Assembly (NCBI RefSeq): GCF_003417465.1
Contig: NZ_QVMV01000030.1
Span: 39,683-103,682 of the forward strand
DNA: 64,000 bases
Source: Wenzhouxiangella sp. 15190
GTDB lineage: Bacteria > Pseudomonadota > Gammaproteobacteria > Xanthomonadales > Wenzhouxiangellaceae
Direction: 5' to 3'
The stretch's first letter is position 1; every line of letters starts with the position of its first letter. The notes below the pieces were generated by a model. That model did no database searches. It was not told the origin of the DNA and was given only the letters and a program-made list of their open reading frames with translations. Shown piece by piece: positions 8,949 to 18,088 of the stretch. A program made the position numbers and the translations under genes.

Positions 8949-10019
8949 ATGAAGCGTCTTGCAGTGCAGTTCCTGCTGGTTGCCATCCTGGGCTGCCAAA
9001 CCATGACCGGGGCGGCCCAGACGCCGGTGCAGACCGTCCAGCCGACCACAGGCCGCAGCACGGAGTCGCTGCGCATGACCGGCAACCTGGTCGCGCGCCA
9101 GGTTTCGGGCCTGTCGACACAGGAGTCCGGGCTGATTTCGACCATCCACGTCGATGCCGGCGATGCCGTCGAGCGGGGCGACCTCCTGGTCGAACTCGAC
9201 GTCGGCCTGGTCGAGCAGGACGTGGCCCGGGCCGAGGCCGCCCGGGACGAGGCCAGGGCATCGCTCGCCGAAGCCCGGCGCCTGGCCGCGGAAGCTCGCC
9301 GGCTCGGCGACGACAGTTTCTTTCCCGAAACCGAGCGCCGAGCTCGCGAGTCGGCCGTCATACTGGCCGAGGCGGCACTGGCACGGGCCGAAAGTGAACT
9401 CTCGCGCGAGCGCGAACGGCTCGATCGCCATCGCCTGTCCGCGCCGTTCGACGGCGTTATCAGCCAGCGCCATTTCGACCGGGGAGAATGGGTGGATCCG
9501 GGGTCGGCGGTGGTCGAACTGGTCAAGGTCGACGAGCTTTGGCTGGACGTGCGCGTGCCGCAACATTACTGGCAGGACCTGCGCGATCGGGAAAATGTGA
9601 CTGTCCGGGCCTGGGCCGATGTGGATCCGGAGCGCGAACTCGATGCCCGCGTGCACGCGCGCGTACCGCTCAGCGACCCTACCGCCCGTACTTTTCTGCT
9701 CCGGCTTCTGGTCAATGACGATTCCGGCCGCATCACGCCGGGCATGTCGGCCGGCGTCGAGGTCATGATCGAGCGCGACGAAACCACCGTGCGCATACCG
9801 CGCGACGCGATCCTGCGCTACCCCGATGGCACCACGACGGTGTGGATCATCGAGGATGGCGGCAACCGCGCCACCGAAAGGGAAGTCGTCGTTCAGCGCA
9901 ATATCGGCGATCTCGTCGAGCTCGAAGGCGAACTGCCCAAGGATGCGCGGGTAATTACCCGCGGTAACGAGGTGCTCAGTGAGGGCGAGACGGTGCGCAT
10001 CGTCGAGGGTGAAAACTGA
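8949..10019 (+). CDS. RND efflux membrane fusion protein (periplasmic adaptor)
   Basis: This 356-residue HlyD/AcrA-type adaptor has an N-terminal export signal ending in ILGC, a possible lipobox, so it may be a lipoprotein. It shows the lipoyl half-motif ISTIHVDAGDAVERGDLLVELD, a Glu/Ala-rich coiled-coil hairpin at about residues 80-160, and the second lipoyl half LSAPFDGVISQRHFDRGEWV. It links an inner-membrane RND pump to an outer-membrane channel. Its TGA overlaps the ATG of the next gene by one base, indicating an operon. No outer-membrane channel gene is present beside it. Confidence 0.9.
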   Translation: MKRLAVQFLLVAILGCQTMTGAAQTPVQTVQPTTGRSTESLRMTGNLVARQVSGLSTQESGLISTIHVDAGDAVERGDLLVELDVGLVEQDVARAEAARDEARASLAEARRLAAEARRLGDDSFFPETERRARESAVILAEAALARAESELSRERERLDRHRLSAPFDGVISQRHFDRGEWVDPGSAVVELVKVDELWLDVRVPQHYWQDLRDRENVTVRAWADVDPERELDARVHARVPLSDPTARTFLLRLLVNDDSGRITPGMSAGVEVMIERDETTVRIPRDAILRYPDGTTTVWIIEDGGNRATEREVVVQRNIGDLVELEGELPKDARVITRGNEVLSEGETVRIVEGEN

Positions 10020-13000
10020 TGTTCGAGGGCATCATCCGCCACGGCGTCATCGTCACCGTGGTCGTGTTGATCATTGCGGTACTGGGCGTGCTTGCGGCCC
10101 TGCGCATCCCGGTGCAGATGATTCCCGACCTGGAAGTGCGGGTTATCGGCGTGGAAACCAGCTGGCCCGGGGCTACACCGCAGGACATCGAGAAGGAAAT
10201 CCTGATCGAGCAGGAGCAGTACCTGCGCAGCATCCCGAGCATGGACCGCATGATCTCGACGGCCAGCTACGGTCGGGCCGAGATCGAACTGGAGTTTCCC
10301 TTTGGCACCGACATCAACGAGGCGCTGATCCGGGTCAACAACGCGCTCAGTCAAGTGCCCTCCTATCCGGAAAACGTCGACGAGCCGCGGCTCGAAGCCA
10401 GTTCGTTTTCGCAGAATTCGTTCATGTACTTCCGCATCACACCGCTGGAGGGCAACCCCTTCGAGCTGGACATGCGGCTGATGTACGACTTTCTCGACGA
10501 CAACGTACGCCCGCGCCTGGAGCGGGTCGATGGCGTGTCGCGGATCAACATCGGCGGCGGCGCCGAACGCCAGATCCGCATTCTCGTCGACCCCGGCGCC
10601 CTGGCCGAACGCGGCATCACGCTCACTCAGGTGCGCGACGCCGTGCGCGGGCGCAACCGCGACACTTCGGCCGGCGACGTCGAACTGGGCAAGCGCCGCT
10701 ACCTGCTGCGCACGGTGGGGCGATTCGAAAGCCTCGAAGAAATGGAGCGTCTGATCGTCGATCGCCAGGACGACAGCCTTGTACGGCTCGAAGACGTCGC
10801 TAACGTTGAGGAGTCCTACTACGAGCAGCGCGACCTGAGCTTCGCAGGCGGGCAGCCGAGCATGAGCATCTCCGTCGACCGCGAACCCGGTTCCAACGTC
10901 ATCGACATCAAGCAAGCTCTCCTGCCGGAAGTCGAGCGAATCAACGCCGAAGTACTCGAACCGGCCGGCATGCAGATGGGACTGACCAGCGACGACGTGC
11001 GCTACGTGCAGGCCTCGGTCGCCAATGTCTGGCAGAACCTGATCCTGGGCGCGTTGCTCGCCACCGTGGTGATGTTTTTGTTCCTGCGCTCATTCGGCGC
11101 CACCCTGGTGGGTGTCATCGGCGTACCGATCTGCACCCTCGCCGCCTTTCTCGGCTTGCTGGCGGCCGGGCGGACCATCAACGTCATCTCGCTCGCCGGT
11201 GTGGCCTTTGCCGTCGGCATGACGCTCGACAACAGCATCGTCGTGCTCGAGGCGATCGAACGCCGGCGGCGCGAGGGTCTGGAGCGCATGGCCGCCGCGC
11301 TGGATGGCGTCAGGCAGGTCTGGCCGGCGGTGCTGGCATCGACCATGACGACCGTGCTGGTGTTCGCGCCGATCTTCTTCATCCGGCAGGAAGCCGGCCA
11401 GCTCTATTCCGACGTGGCCGTGGCCATATCGGCCTCCATTCTGGCGAGCATGCTGGTCGCCATCTCGGTGGTACCGACGCTGAGCGCACGCATGAACTTC
11501 GGCGTGCGTGATACCGGCCGGGCGCACGGTCATGCCTTGCGCGACCGCATTCTCTCCGGTGTGGGATGGCTGATCGAATCGACCCGGCGGCGATGGGCGA
11601 CACTTGCGTCGGTCTTCGTCGGCGTCGCCGTGATCATCATCACGCTCACGCCACCGGCCGAATACCTGCCCGAAGGCGAAGAACCCAAGACCTTCGCGAC
11701 CATGATCGCCCCGCCGGGCTACAACCTCGAAGAAATGCGGCGTATCGGCAAACAGGTCGAGGACTACCTGATGCCCTTCGTCGGCGACGACCCGGAACGC
11801 TTCGAACGCGGTGAGACGGAGGTACCGGCCATCGCCTACATCAACCTGTCGGTCAGCACCGACAGTATCTGGGTGCTGGCCGAATCGATCGATCCCGGCC
11901 ACATCGAGCCCTTGATGGATGCCCTGGAATCCCATTACGAAACCTATCCGGGCATGCGCGCCTTCGTCAGCCGCGGCTCGATCATCTCGAGCAACGATGG
12001 CGGCACACGCAGCGTCAACCTCGATATCACCGGCCGCGAGCTGGCCGATATCTACCGTGTGGCGCGGCTGGCCTACGATCGGGCCGAAACGCTGTTCGAC
12101 GATCCCAGGCTCGGCTCTTCACCCTCTTCGCTGTCACTCGACCAGCCGCTGGTCGAGATTCGACCCAACTGGGAGCGCGCCGCCGAAATGGGCATCGACG
12201 GGGCTGACCTCGGGTTCTCGGTAGCGGCGCTGACCGACGGCGCCTTCATCGACGAGTACTTTCGCGGCGACGACAAGATCGACATCTTCCTGTTCAGCCA
12301 GGCCGGCAGCGAGCAGCGTCTCGACCGCATCGAAGAGCTGCCCGTGCATGTCCCCGATGTCGGCGTCGTACCACTGGCCAGCCTGGCCGACGTCGTCGAG
12401 ACCGTCGACACCGACGCCATTCGCCGGCTCAACGGTCGGCGGACCGTCACCCTCAACATCATTCCGCCGCGTTCGGTCGCCCTCGAGACTGCCCTTGGCC
12501 AGGTTCAAACGGAAGTGGTGGACTGGCTCGCCCGGGAGGGCCACCTGGCGGACGACATGAGCCTGGACATCTCCGGCGCCAGCGACCAGCTGATGGAAAC
12601 CCGCGCAGCGCTGGGGGGTAACTACATCGTTGCCATTATCCTCTGTGCCCTGGTCATGGTCGCCATCTTCAGGCACTGGGGCTGGCCGCTTGTGATTCTG
12701 ACCTCGGTGCCATTGGGTATCGCGGGGGGCATTGCCGGCCTGGCCCTGCTCAACGGGGTGGGCAGCCTGCTCCCGCTGGTCGGCGGCCCGGAGATCAGCC
12801 AGCCGTTCGACATGATCACCATGCTCGGCTTCCTGATCCTGCTCGGCGTGGTGGTCAACAACCCGATTCTGATCGTCGACCGCACGCTGCGTAACCTGCG
12901 AGAGGGCATGACCGACGCCGTCGAGGCGGTGCGCGAAGCCGTGTCAACCCGCATCCGCCCGATCATGATGTCGATGATCACCACCCTGTTCGGCCTGGCA

Positions 13001-13159
13001 CCGCTCGTGTTCATCCCCGGCGAGGGCACCGAACTGTATCGCGGTGTTGGTGTGGTCGTACTCGCGGGCCTGCTGTTCGCCACGCTGGTCACATTGACCT
13101 TCCTGCCGGCACTGCTGGTGACGCTGCTGAAACTGAGAGAGCGCCGGGCAAGCGCCTGA
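10019..13159 (+). CDS. RND family efflux transporter permease
   Basis: The protein has 1046 residues, the usual length for AcrB/MdtB-type pumps, with the expected two repeats of six helices around large periplasmic loops. The conserved helix-4 segment AGVAFAVGMTLDNSIVVLEAIERRRREG carries the proton-relay acidic residue, and LGVVVNNPILIVDRTL is its counterpart in the second half. Export of drugs, detergents or metabolites is inferred from the family; the substrate cannot be read from the sequence. It is translationally coupled to the adaptor upstream. Confidence 0.92.
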   Translation: MFEGIIRHGVIVTVVVLIIAVLGVLAALRIPVQMIPDLEVRVIGVETSWPGATPQDIEKEILIEQEQYLRSIPSMDRMISTASYGRAEIELEFPFGTDINEALIRVNNALSQVPSYPENVDEPRLEASSFSQNSFMYFRITPLEGNPFELDMRLMYDFLDDNVRPRLERVDGVSRINIGGGAERQIRILVDPGALAERGITLTQVRDAVRGRNRDTSAGDVELGKRRYLLRTVGRFESLEEMERLIVDRQDDSLVRLEDVANVEESYYEQRDLSFAGGQPSMSISVDREPGSNVIDIKQALLPEVERINAEVLEPAGMQMGLTSDDVRYVQASVANVWQNLILGALLATVVMFLFLRSFGATLVGVIGVPICTLAAFLGLLAAGRTINVISLAGVAFAVGMTLDNSIVVLEAIERRRREGLERMAAALDGVRQVWPAVLASTMTTVLVFAPIFFIRQEAGQLYSDVAVAISASILASMLVAISVVPTLSARMNFGVRDTGRAHGHALRDRILSGVGWLIESTRRRWATLASVFVGVAVIIITLTPPAEYLPEGEEPKTFATMIAPPGYNLEEMRRIGKQVEDYLMPFVGDDPERFERGETEVPAIAYINLSVSTDSIWVLAESIDPGHIEPLMDALESHYETYPGMRAFVSRGSIISSNDGGTRSVNLDITGRELADIYRVARLAYDRAETLFDDPRLGSSPSSLSLDQPLVEIRPNWERAAEMGIDGADLGFSVAALTDGAFIDEYFRGDDKIDIFLFSQAGSEQRLDRIEELPVHVPDVGVVPLASLADVVETVDTDAIRRLNGRRTVTLNIIPPRSVALETALGQVQTEVVDWLAREGHLADDMSLDISGASDQLMETRAALGGNYIVAIILCALVMVAIFRHWGWPLVILTSVPLGIAGGIAGLALLNGVGSLLPLVGGPEISQPFDMITMLGFLILLGVVVNNPILIVDRTLRNLREGMTDAVEAVREAVSTRIRPIMMSMITTLFGLAPLVFIPGEGTELYRGVGVVVLAGLLFATLVTLTFLPALLVTLLKLRERRASA

Positions 13160-13190
13160 TCCGGACAAGGGCCCCCTGCCGGATGTTCGT

Positions 13191-13208
13191 GATAAGCTAT
13201 CGCTTATC
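13191..13208. promoter_or_regulatory. Candidate ArsR operator (7-4-7 palindrome)
   Basis: GATAAGC and GCTTATC form a perfect 7-bp inverted repeat separated by 4 bases, ending 21 bases before the likely arsR ATG. ArsR/SmtB regulators bind such palindromes over their own promoters, so self-regulation of the ars operon is likely. Confidence 0.6.
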
Positions 13209-13229
13209 GTCGATTTGCGATTGGTATTC

Positions 13230-13514
13230 ATGATGTCCCACGATGAAAGAATCGCCGAAGTCGCACGAGCTCTGGGCCACCCGGCTCGCGTTCGGATCGT
13301 GCGGCTTCTTCTGGAACGCGACCGCTGCATCGGCGGCGATATCGTCGACGAAATCGGCCTGGCGCAGTCGACGGTTTCCGAACACCTGCGCATCCTCAAG
13401 GACGCTGGCATCGTGGTCGGCGAAATCGAGCGCCCGCGCGTATGCTACTCACTCTCATCGGAGCGCCTGACCGCGCTGTCCGAGCTGATTTCACAAGTAG
13501 AAAGCTGCTGCTGA
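13230..13514 (+). CDS. arsR: ArsR family metalloregulator
   Basis: This winged-helix repressor is about 94 residues from the first ATG; two ATGs lie in tandem at 13230 and 13233. The helix-turn-helix reads [21 protein letters not shown]. The usual ELCVCDL metal site is replaced by DRCIGGDIV with one Cys, but the protein ends in ESCC. A C-terminal vicinal Cys pair is used for As(III) in the Acidithiobacillus ferrooxidans ArsR, so a similar site is plausible here. It leads an arsenic gene set (ACR3 pump, then arsC). A frame from TTG 13215 would add only five residues. Confidence 0.9.
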   Translation: MMSHDERIAEVARALGHPARVRIVRLLLERDRCIGGDIVDEIGLAQSTVSEHLRILKDAGIVVGEIERPRVCYSLSSERLTALSELISQVESCC

Positions 13515-13537
13515 ACGCTGACCACGGACCCAAGCCT

Positions 13538-14599
13538 ATGCCGGAAGCGCCCCGCAAACGACTGTCGTTCCTCGACCGCTACCTGACGCTGTGGATCTTC
13601 GTGGCGATGGCCGCCGGCACCGTCCTCGGGACGGTGTTCACCAGCCTGCCCGAGGCGCTGGACGCGGTCTCGATTGGCCACACCAACCTGCTCATTGCCG
13701 CCGGCCTGATCCTGATGATGTATCCACCGCTGGCGCGGGTGAAATACGAGGAACTGCCGCTGGTCTTTCGCGACAAACGGGTGCTGGCATTGTCGCTTGT
13801 CCAGAACTGGCTGATCGGGCCGGTGCTGATGTTCGCGCTGGCGATAATCTTCCTGCGCGACTATCCCGAGTACATGACCGGCGTGATCCTGATCGGCCTG
13901 GCACGCTGCATTGCCATGGTCATCGTCTGGAACCAGCTTGCCGGCGGCAACAACCAGTACGTGGCCGCGCTCGTGGCGTTCAACTCGCTGTTCCAGCTGG
14001 TCTTCTTTACCTTCTACGCCTGGATTTTCCTGACCGTCCTGCCGCCGCTGTTCGGCCTGGAAGGCAGCGTGATCGATGTCGGCTTCGGCACCATCGCGCA
14101 GGCGGTGTTCATCTATCTGGGGATTCCCTTCGCCGCCGGCTACCTGACCCGCCGCATCCTGATCAAGCGACGCGGGGTCGACTGGTACGAAGGCACCTTC
14201 GTGCCGACCACCGCGCCGATCACCCTGTTTGCGCTGCTGTTTACCATCGCCATCATGTTCTCGCTGAAGGGCTCGGCCGTGCTCGGCCTGCCGCTTGACG
14301 CGCTGCGCATCGCCGTGCCGCTGGTCATCTATTTCGTCATCATGTTCATCGTCAGTTTCTGGATGGGCCGGCTGATCAACGCCGACTACCCGCGTACCAC
14401 AGCCATCGCCTTCACGGCCGCCAGCAACAACTTCGAACTGGCCATCGCCGTGGCCATCGCCGCATTCGGCCTGGCCTCGCCGGTGGCCTTCGCCACGGTC
14501 ATCGGCCCGCTGGTCGAAGTACCCGTGCTGATCAGCCTGGTCACCGTGGCGCTGTGGCTGAAGCGGCGGTGGTTTGCGGCGGGTGCTCCTGAGCGGTAG
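13538..14599 (+). CDS. acr3: ACR3 family arsenite efflux transporter
   Basis: This integral membrane protein of 353 residues has about ten helices. It carries the ACR3 hallmark [18 protein letters not shown], whose Cys is essential in studied homologues, and the later [16 protein letters not shown] helix typical of the bile/arsenite/riboflavin transporter superfamily. It expels arsenite using the proton-motive force. I chose the ATG at 13538 ([13 protein letters not shown]); the longer frame from 13442 overlaps arsR and has no family similarity. The gene starts 23 bases after arsR. Confidence 0.93.
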   Translation: MPEAPRKRLSFLDRYLTLWIFVAMAAGTVLGTVFTSLPEALDAVSIGHTNLLIAAGLILMMYPPLARVKYEELPLVFRDKRVLALSLVQNWLIGPVLMFALAIIFLRDYPEYMTGVILIGLARCIAMVIVWNQLAGGNNQYVAALVAFNSLFQLVFFTFYAWIFLTVLPPLFGLEGSVIDVGFGTIAQAVFIYLGIPFAAGYLTRRILIKRRGVDWYEGTFVPTTAPITLFALLFTIAIMFSLKGSAVLGLPLDALRIAVPLVIYFVIMFIVSFWMGRLINADYPRTTAIAFTAASNNFELAIAVAIAAFGLASPVAFATVIGPLVEVPVLISLVTVALWLKRRWFAAGAPER

Positions 14600-14642
14600 A
14601 CAGTAGCCGGTATCTGGGGGCGCTTCGTTTTAAAACCTTAAT

Positions 14643-14796
14643 TGTCCACAGATGAACACTGATGAACACAGATGAAAAACACACAAATCCACGTTCGAGA
14701 ATCTATCGATAGTCCAAAAGCCGGGATCAACAACCGCAGATTTCATACTTTGTTTTTCAGTCAATATCTGTGTTTATCTGTGTTCATCTGTGGACA
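14643..14796. repeat. Inverted pair of decamer repeats (CACAGATGAA type)
   Basis: The left arm (about 14645-14676) has three 10-base units, CACAGATGAA, CACTGATGAA and CACAGATGAA. The right arm (14765-14796) has the complementary order with TTCATCTGTG-like units. About 88 unique bases separate them. The pair fills the gap between the arsenite pump and arsC. The outer ends match as TGTCCACAG and CTGTGGACA. Transcripts could fold into a long imperfect hairpin. Confidence 0.85.
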
Positions 14797-14814
14797 TTCA
14801 GGGTTTTTGAATTC

Positions 14815-15228
14815 ATGACCAGGCAACGAATCCTCTTTTTGTGCGTCGCCAATTCGGCACGCAGCCAGATGGCCGAAGGGCTGGCCCGGGCAATGCTCGG
14901 TGAACGGGCCGAGGTGATGAGCGCCGGCTCGCAGCCGTCGACCGTCAACCCCTGGGCAGTGAAGGCGATGGCCGAGATCGGTATCGATATCTCGGAGCAT
15001 CGTTCCAAGTCCATCGACGAATTCGATCCAACCGATCTGGACCTTGTCATCACGCTATGCGCCGAGGAGGTCTGCCCCGCCCTGCCCGGCGGCGTCGAGC
15101 ACTTGCACTGGCCGATTCCCGATCCGGCCACAGAACGCACCGATCAATTGTCCGATGGAGAGGTTCTGGATCGGTTTCGAAGCGCTCGCGACAGCCTGCG
15201 GGCGCGATTGGATTCGCTCTTCGGCTGA
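14815..15228 (+). CDS. arsC: Arsenate reductase, thioredoxin-coupled type
   Basis: This 137-residue enzyme has a low-molecular-weight tyrosine phosphatase fold. The anion-binding loop CVANSAR (C10 to R16) fits CX5R, and two further cysteines lie in [10 protein letters not shown], as needed for the thioredoxin-linked cascade. It reduces arsenate to arsenite, which the upstream ACR3 pump exports. The ATG at 14815 is chosen because earlier codons are inside the repeat arm. It is separated from the pump gene by 215 bases of inverted repeat. Confidence 0.93.
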   Translation: MTRQRILFLCVANSARSQMAEGLARAMLGERAEVMSAGSQPSTVNPWAVKAMAEIGIDISEHRSKSIDEFDPTDLDLVITLCAEEVCPALPGGVEHLHWPIPDPATERTDQLSDGEVLDRFRSARDSLRARLDSLFG

Positions 15229-15354
15229 GTTCTATCCGAGCGTTTCCAGTTGGTCATCGCGTGACAACCCAACTACGTGGAAACCGAATACAGCCAGACC
15301 CCGCCATTGGGGTAATCTACCGGCATTGCCAACTCGCCTCAGAGGAGCCCGCAC

Positions 15355-15891
15355 ATGCAAATGATCACCAACCAGCCCGCCAGGTTCGTGTTGCATTCCT
15401 TGTTGTTCATCTTCATGTTTTCAGGTTCGGCTCACGCCGCCGAGCTGATGCTGGCTCCCGGCCTCACCAGCCAGGGCGATACCACGGCCAACGCCAGTCT
15501 GGCGTTCGACTGGAACAAGCGCTGGTTCGAGAGCGAGCGCGGCCACCTGAGCGCCTACTGGAACGTGGCGTATACGTGGTGGGAAGCCGGGCGATTCGAA
15601 AGCGACGAGCACTCGGTTTCGGTCTCGCCGGTGTTCGTCTATCGCTTCAACGCCGACGGCTGGCAGCCTTTCGTCGAGGCTGGTGTCGGAGCGGCCTATT
15701 TCAGCGACGATCTCGTGGGCGACCGCCGGTTGGGCTCGCAAGCCCTGTTCGAGGACCGATTCGCCGTGGGCGTTCAGATGAGTGAACGCGATGCACTTCG
15801 GCTCAGGGTGATCCACTACTCCAACGCAGGCCTGGAAGACCCCAACCAGGGGATCAACTCGTGGTCGCTGGTCTACAGCCGGCGGTTCTAG
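15355..15891 (+). CDS. PagL-like acyloxyacyl hydrolase (lipid A deacylase family)
   Basis: This 178-residue outer-membrane protein has a signal peptide (SLLFIFMFSGSAHA) and alternating amphipathic strands that fit an eight-stranded beta-barrel. The family block HYSNAGLEDPNQG holds the His and Ser of the PagL catalytic triad, with AGVGAAYFSDD upstream. The residue 14 positions after the His, where Pseudomonas PagL has Glu, reads Asn here, so I cannot locate the third catalytic residue. A strand ends the protein with a terminal Phe (SRRF), typical of outer-membrane barrels. Confidence 0.8.
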   Translation: MQMITNQPARFVLHSLLFIFMFSGSAHAAELMLAPGLTSQGDTTANASLAFDWNKRWFESERGHLSAYWNVAYTWWEAGRFESDEHSVSVSPVFVYRFNADGWQPFVEAGVGAAYFSDDLVGDRRLGSQALFEDRFAVGVQMSERDALRLRVIHYSNAGLEDPNQGINSWSLVYSRRF

Positions 15892-15933
15892 GAAGCCCCT
15901 GAAAACGACTGCACGGACACTCCTCGCATTCGG

Positions 15934-16365
15934 CTACTTGGCTTTGTCGTCTTCGGAATCGCCCTTGCTGACCGAGTCGTCCTTCTTGTCCGACGTTTGC
16001 GAAGCCGAAGGCTTGGTCGCCTGAGCGGAAGGCCGGTAGTCCTTCGGCGCACCGATATGACGCAGGCGCACTTCCGCGTGCCCGACCTGGGGCATACGTT
16101 CGCGGACGGCTTCATTGTCGACCAGTCGCTCGGCACCGTCGCTCAAGTGATCGAAGACCTTCTTGTAGCTGTCGGTCAGCTCGTTGATCAGTTCGGCCGT
16201 CTGCACGAAGTGAGCATTGACCTCCTCGCGAAACCGCTCGTTTTCCTTCTTCATCTCGTTCACGGACATCGGTCCGGCACGGCGAACGGCGAACATCCAG
16301 ACGGCGCCGGCGCCGAGCGCAGCCCCGACGATCAGGCCGATGATGACCCATGCGAAGGTGCTCAC
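15934..16365 (-). CDS. zapG: ZapG/YhcB family inner-membrane protein (DUF1043)
   Basis: This protein of about 143 residues has a single N-terminal transmembrane helix (WVIIGLIVGAALGAGAVWMF), a coiled coil, the conserved block LTDSYKKVFDHLSDGAERL and a low-complexity Lys/Asp/Ser tail. YhcB/ZapG takes part in coordinating cell division and envelope growth in enterobacteria. I place the start at a GTG (16365-16363) because AGGAGA lies just upstream and the helix then begins at once. The longer frame from 16413 adds 16 residues. Confidence 0.87.
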   Translation of the reverse strand: MSTFAWVIIGLIVGAALGAGAVWMFAVRRAGPMSVNEMKKENERFREEVNAHFVQTAELINELTDSYKKVFDHLSDGAERLVDNEAVRERMPQVGHAEVRLRHIGAPKDYRPSAQATKPSASQTSDKKDDSVSKGDSEDDKAK

Positions 16366-16425
16366 GAATAATTCTCCTGCCTTCAAGCCTGCGGGCATCA
16401 TAACAACCCACACGTTAGTGCCCCG

Positions 16426-17976
16426 TTATTCGTCCCGATCCTTCCAGCGCAGCTCGTAGAGGTCATGGCGCCGGTCAGCCAGGTTGCGCACCGAGCCGTG
16501 TGAACGAATCTCGCGCAGATTGTCGAGGTCGAGATCGGCGATCAGCATGGTCTCGGTGTTGGGCGTGGCCTCGTGGGCGATGGCGTCGTGCGGGAAGGCG
16601 AAGTCCGAGGGCGTGAACACCGCCGCCTGGGAATACTGCATGTCCATGTTCTCGACCCGGGGCAGGTTGCCGACCGAGCCCGTGATGACCACGTAGCACT
16701 CGTTTTCGATGGCGCGGGCCTGGGAACAGCGGCGCACGCGCAGGTAGGCGTTCTTGGTATCGACCCAGTAGGGCACGAACAGGATGTTGATGCCGCCGTC
16801 GGCCATCAGGCGCGGCAGTTCGGGAAATTCGACGTCGTAGCAGATCAGGATGCCGATCCGGCCGAAGTCGGTGTCGAAGACCTTGACCTTGTCGCCGCCC
16901 TTGAGACCCCAGTAGGCCACCTCGTCGGGCGTGACGTGCACCTTGTACTGGCGGTCCCAGGTACCGTCGCGCCGGAGCAGGTAGCAAACGTTGCGCAGTC
17001 GCTCGCCGTCGTACTCGGGCATGGAGCCGGCGATGATATTGATGTTGTAGGACACCGCGAACTTCAGCATCTGGTCGCGAATGGCCTCGGTATAACCGGC
17101 CAGCTGGCGCACGGCTTCGGCCGGCCCCTGGTCGTTCCACGGCGCCATCAAGGGCCCGTTGAAGAACTCGGGAAACAGCATGACGTCGGCCTGGTAGCCG
17201 GAGACGGCGTCGACGAAGTACTCGATCTGGCTGTAGAGGTCGTCGAGCGTTTTCATCGGCCGCATCTGCCACTGCACGGCACCGACGCGAACGTCCGACG
17301 GCCGCCCGCCGATCATCTTCTGGTCGGCCTCGTCGTAGTAGATATTGACCCATTCGAGCAGGACCGCGTAACCGGAAGAATCCTTGTCGTCCGGCAGGTA
17401 GCCCTTGACGATGCGCCGCACCTGAAAGTCGTTGGAAAGCTGGAAGGTCAGGATCGGGTCGACCAGTTCGCGCGCGCGCACCTTGGCGACATACTGCTGC
17501 GGCGTCATCTCGTTGGCATACTGCTTGTAGCCCGGGATTCGGCCGCCGACGACGATGCCGCGCAGGTTGAGATTTTCGCACAACTCCTTGCGCGCGTCGT
17601 ACAGGCGCCGGCCCAGGCGCAGGTCGCGATAATCGGGGTGGACGAAGACGTCGACGCCGTAGAGCACGTCGCCGTTGGGATCGTGCGTGGTCAGGTAGCC
17701 GTTGCCGACGATGTCCCAGTAGCGGTGGCTCTGGCCCCAGCGGCTGTACTTGACGATCAGCGAGATCGCGGCGGCCACCACCTTGCCGTTGTCCTCGATG
17801 CAGATCTGGCCTTCCGGAAAGCGCGTGACCTGCGATTCGAACTGTTCCCGCTCCCACGCACCGTCGAGGCCCTTGTAGACCCGGTCCATGATCTCGGCGA
17901 TGTCGTCGTAGTCCTCGATCCGCGAGGGGCGCAGGATCAGACGGTGGGAGTCGGAGTTGGAGTCAGTGCTGTTCAC
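16426..17976 (-). CDS. GNAT acetyltransferase fused to a carbon-nitrogen hydrolase
   Basis: The 516-residue protein joins two enzymes. Residues about 1-215 form a GNAT N-acetyltransferase, with the acetyl-CoA loop HPDYRDLRLGRRLYDARKEL. Residues about 225-510 form a nitrilase-superfamily amidase with the Glu-Lys-Cys triad in LFPEFFNGP, YKVHVTPDE and ILICYDVEFPE. The fusion is widespread in proteobacteria but its substrate is not established to my knowledge. The acyltransferase and amidase may act on the same amino compound. It is followed upstream by a decamer repeat and the amidohydrolase gene. Confidence 0.92.
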   Translation of the reverse strand: MNSTDSNSDSHRLILRPSRIEDYDDIAEIMDRVYKGLDGAWEREQFESQVTRFPEGQICIEDNGKVVAAAISLIVKYSRWGQSHRYWDIVGNGYLTTHDPNGDVLYGVDVFVHPDYRDLRLGRRLYDARKELCENLNLRGIVVGGRIPGYKQYANEMTPQQYVAKVRARELVDPILTFQLSNDFQVRRIVKGYLPDDKDSSGYAVLLEWVNIYYDEADQKMIGGRPSDVRVGAVQWQMRPMKTLDDLYSQIEYFVDAVSGYQADVMLFPEFFNGPLMAPWNDQGPAEAVRQLAGYTEAIRDQMLKFAVSYNINIIAGSMPEYDGERLRNVCYLLRRDGTWDRQYKVHVTPDEVAYWGLKGGDKVKVFDTDFGRIGILICYDVEFPELPRLMADGGINILFVPYWVDTKNAYLRVRRCSQARAIENECYVVITGSVGNLPRVENMDMQYSQAAVFTPSDFAFPHDAIAHEATPNTETMLIADLDLDNLREIRSHGSVRNLADRRHDLYELRWKDRDE

Positions 17977-18012
17977 GTGTGCGATTCCAACGCTCTGGAA
18001 TGATGAAAGTGG

Positions 18013-18040
18013 CCACAGATGAACACAGATTAACGCAGAT
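18013..18040. repeat. Decamer repeat arm (CACAGATGAA type)
   Basis: Three units (CACAGATGAA, CACAGATTAA, CGCAGATCAG) match the 14.6 and 51.7 kb repeats. A degenerate partner (CTGTGG near 18068, ATCTGTAGATT near 18077) may be the decayed right arm. It lies between the amidohydrolase and the GNAT-nitrilase gene, both on the minus strand. Confidence 0.65.
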
Positions 18041-18088
18041 CAGGTTGACCCCGGATGGGTCGTGAAACTGTGGCGATCTGTAGATTCC

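Noticed and set aside
8949..13159. RND pair as part of the arsenic operon
   Set aside because: An operator-like palindrome and regulator separate it from the ars genes, and nothing ties this pump type to arsenic.
14643..14796. Short regular repeats suggesting a CRISPR array
   Set aside because: Units are only 7-10 bases and tandem without unique spacers between them, and no cas genes are present.
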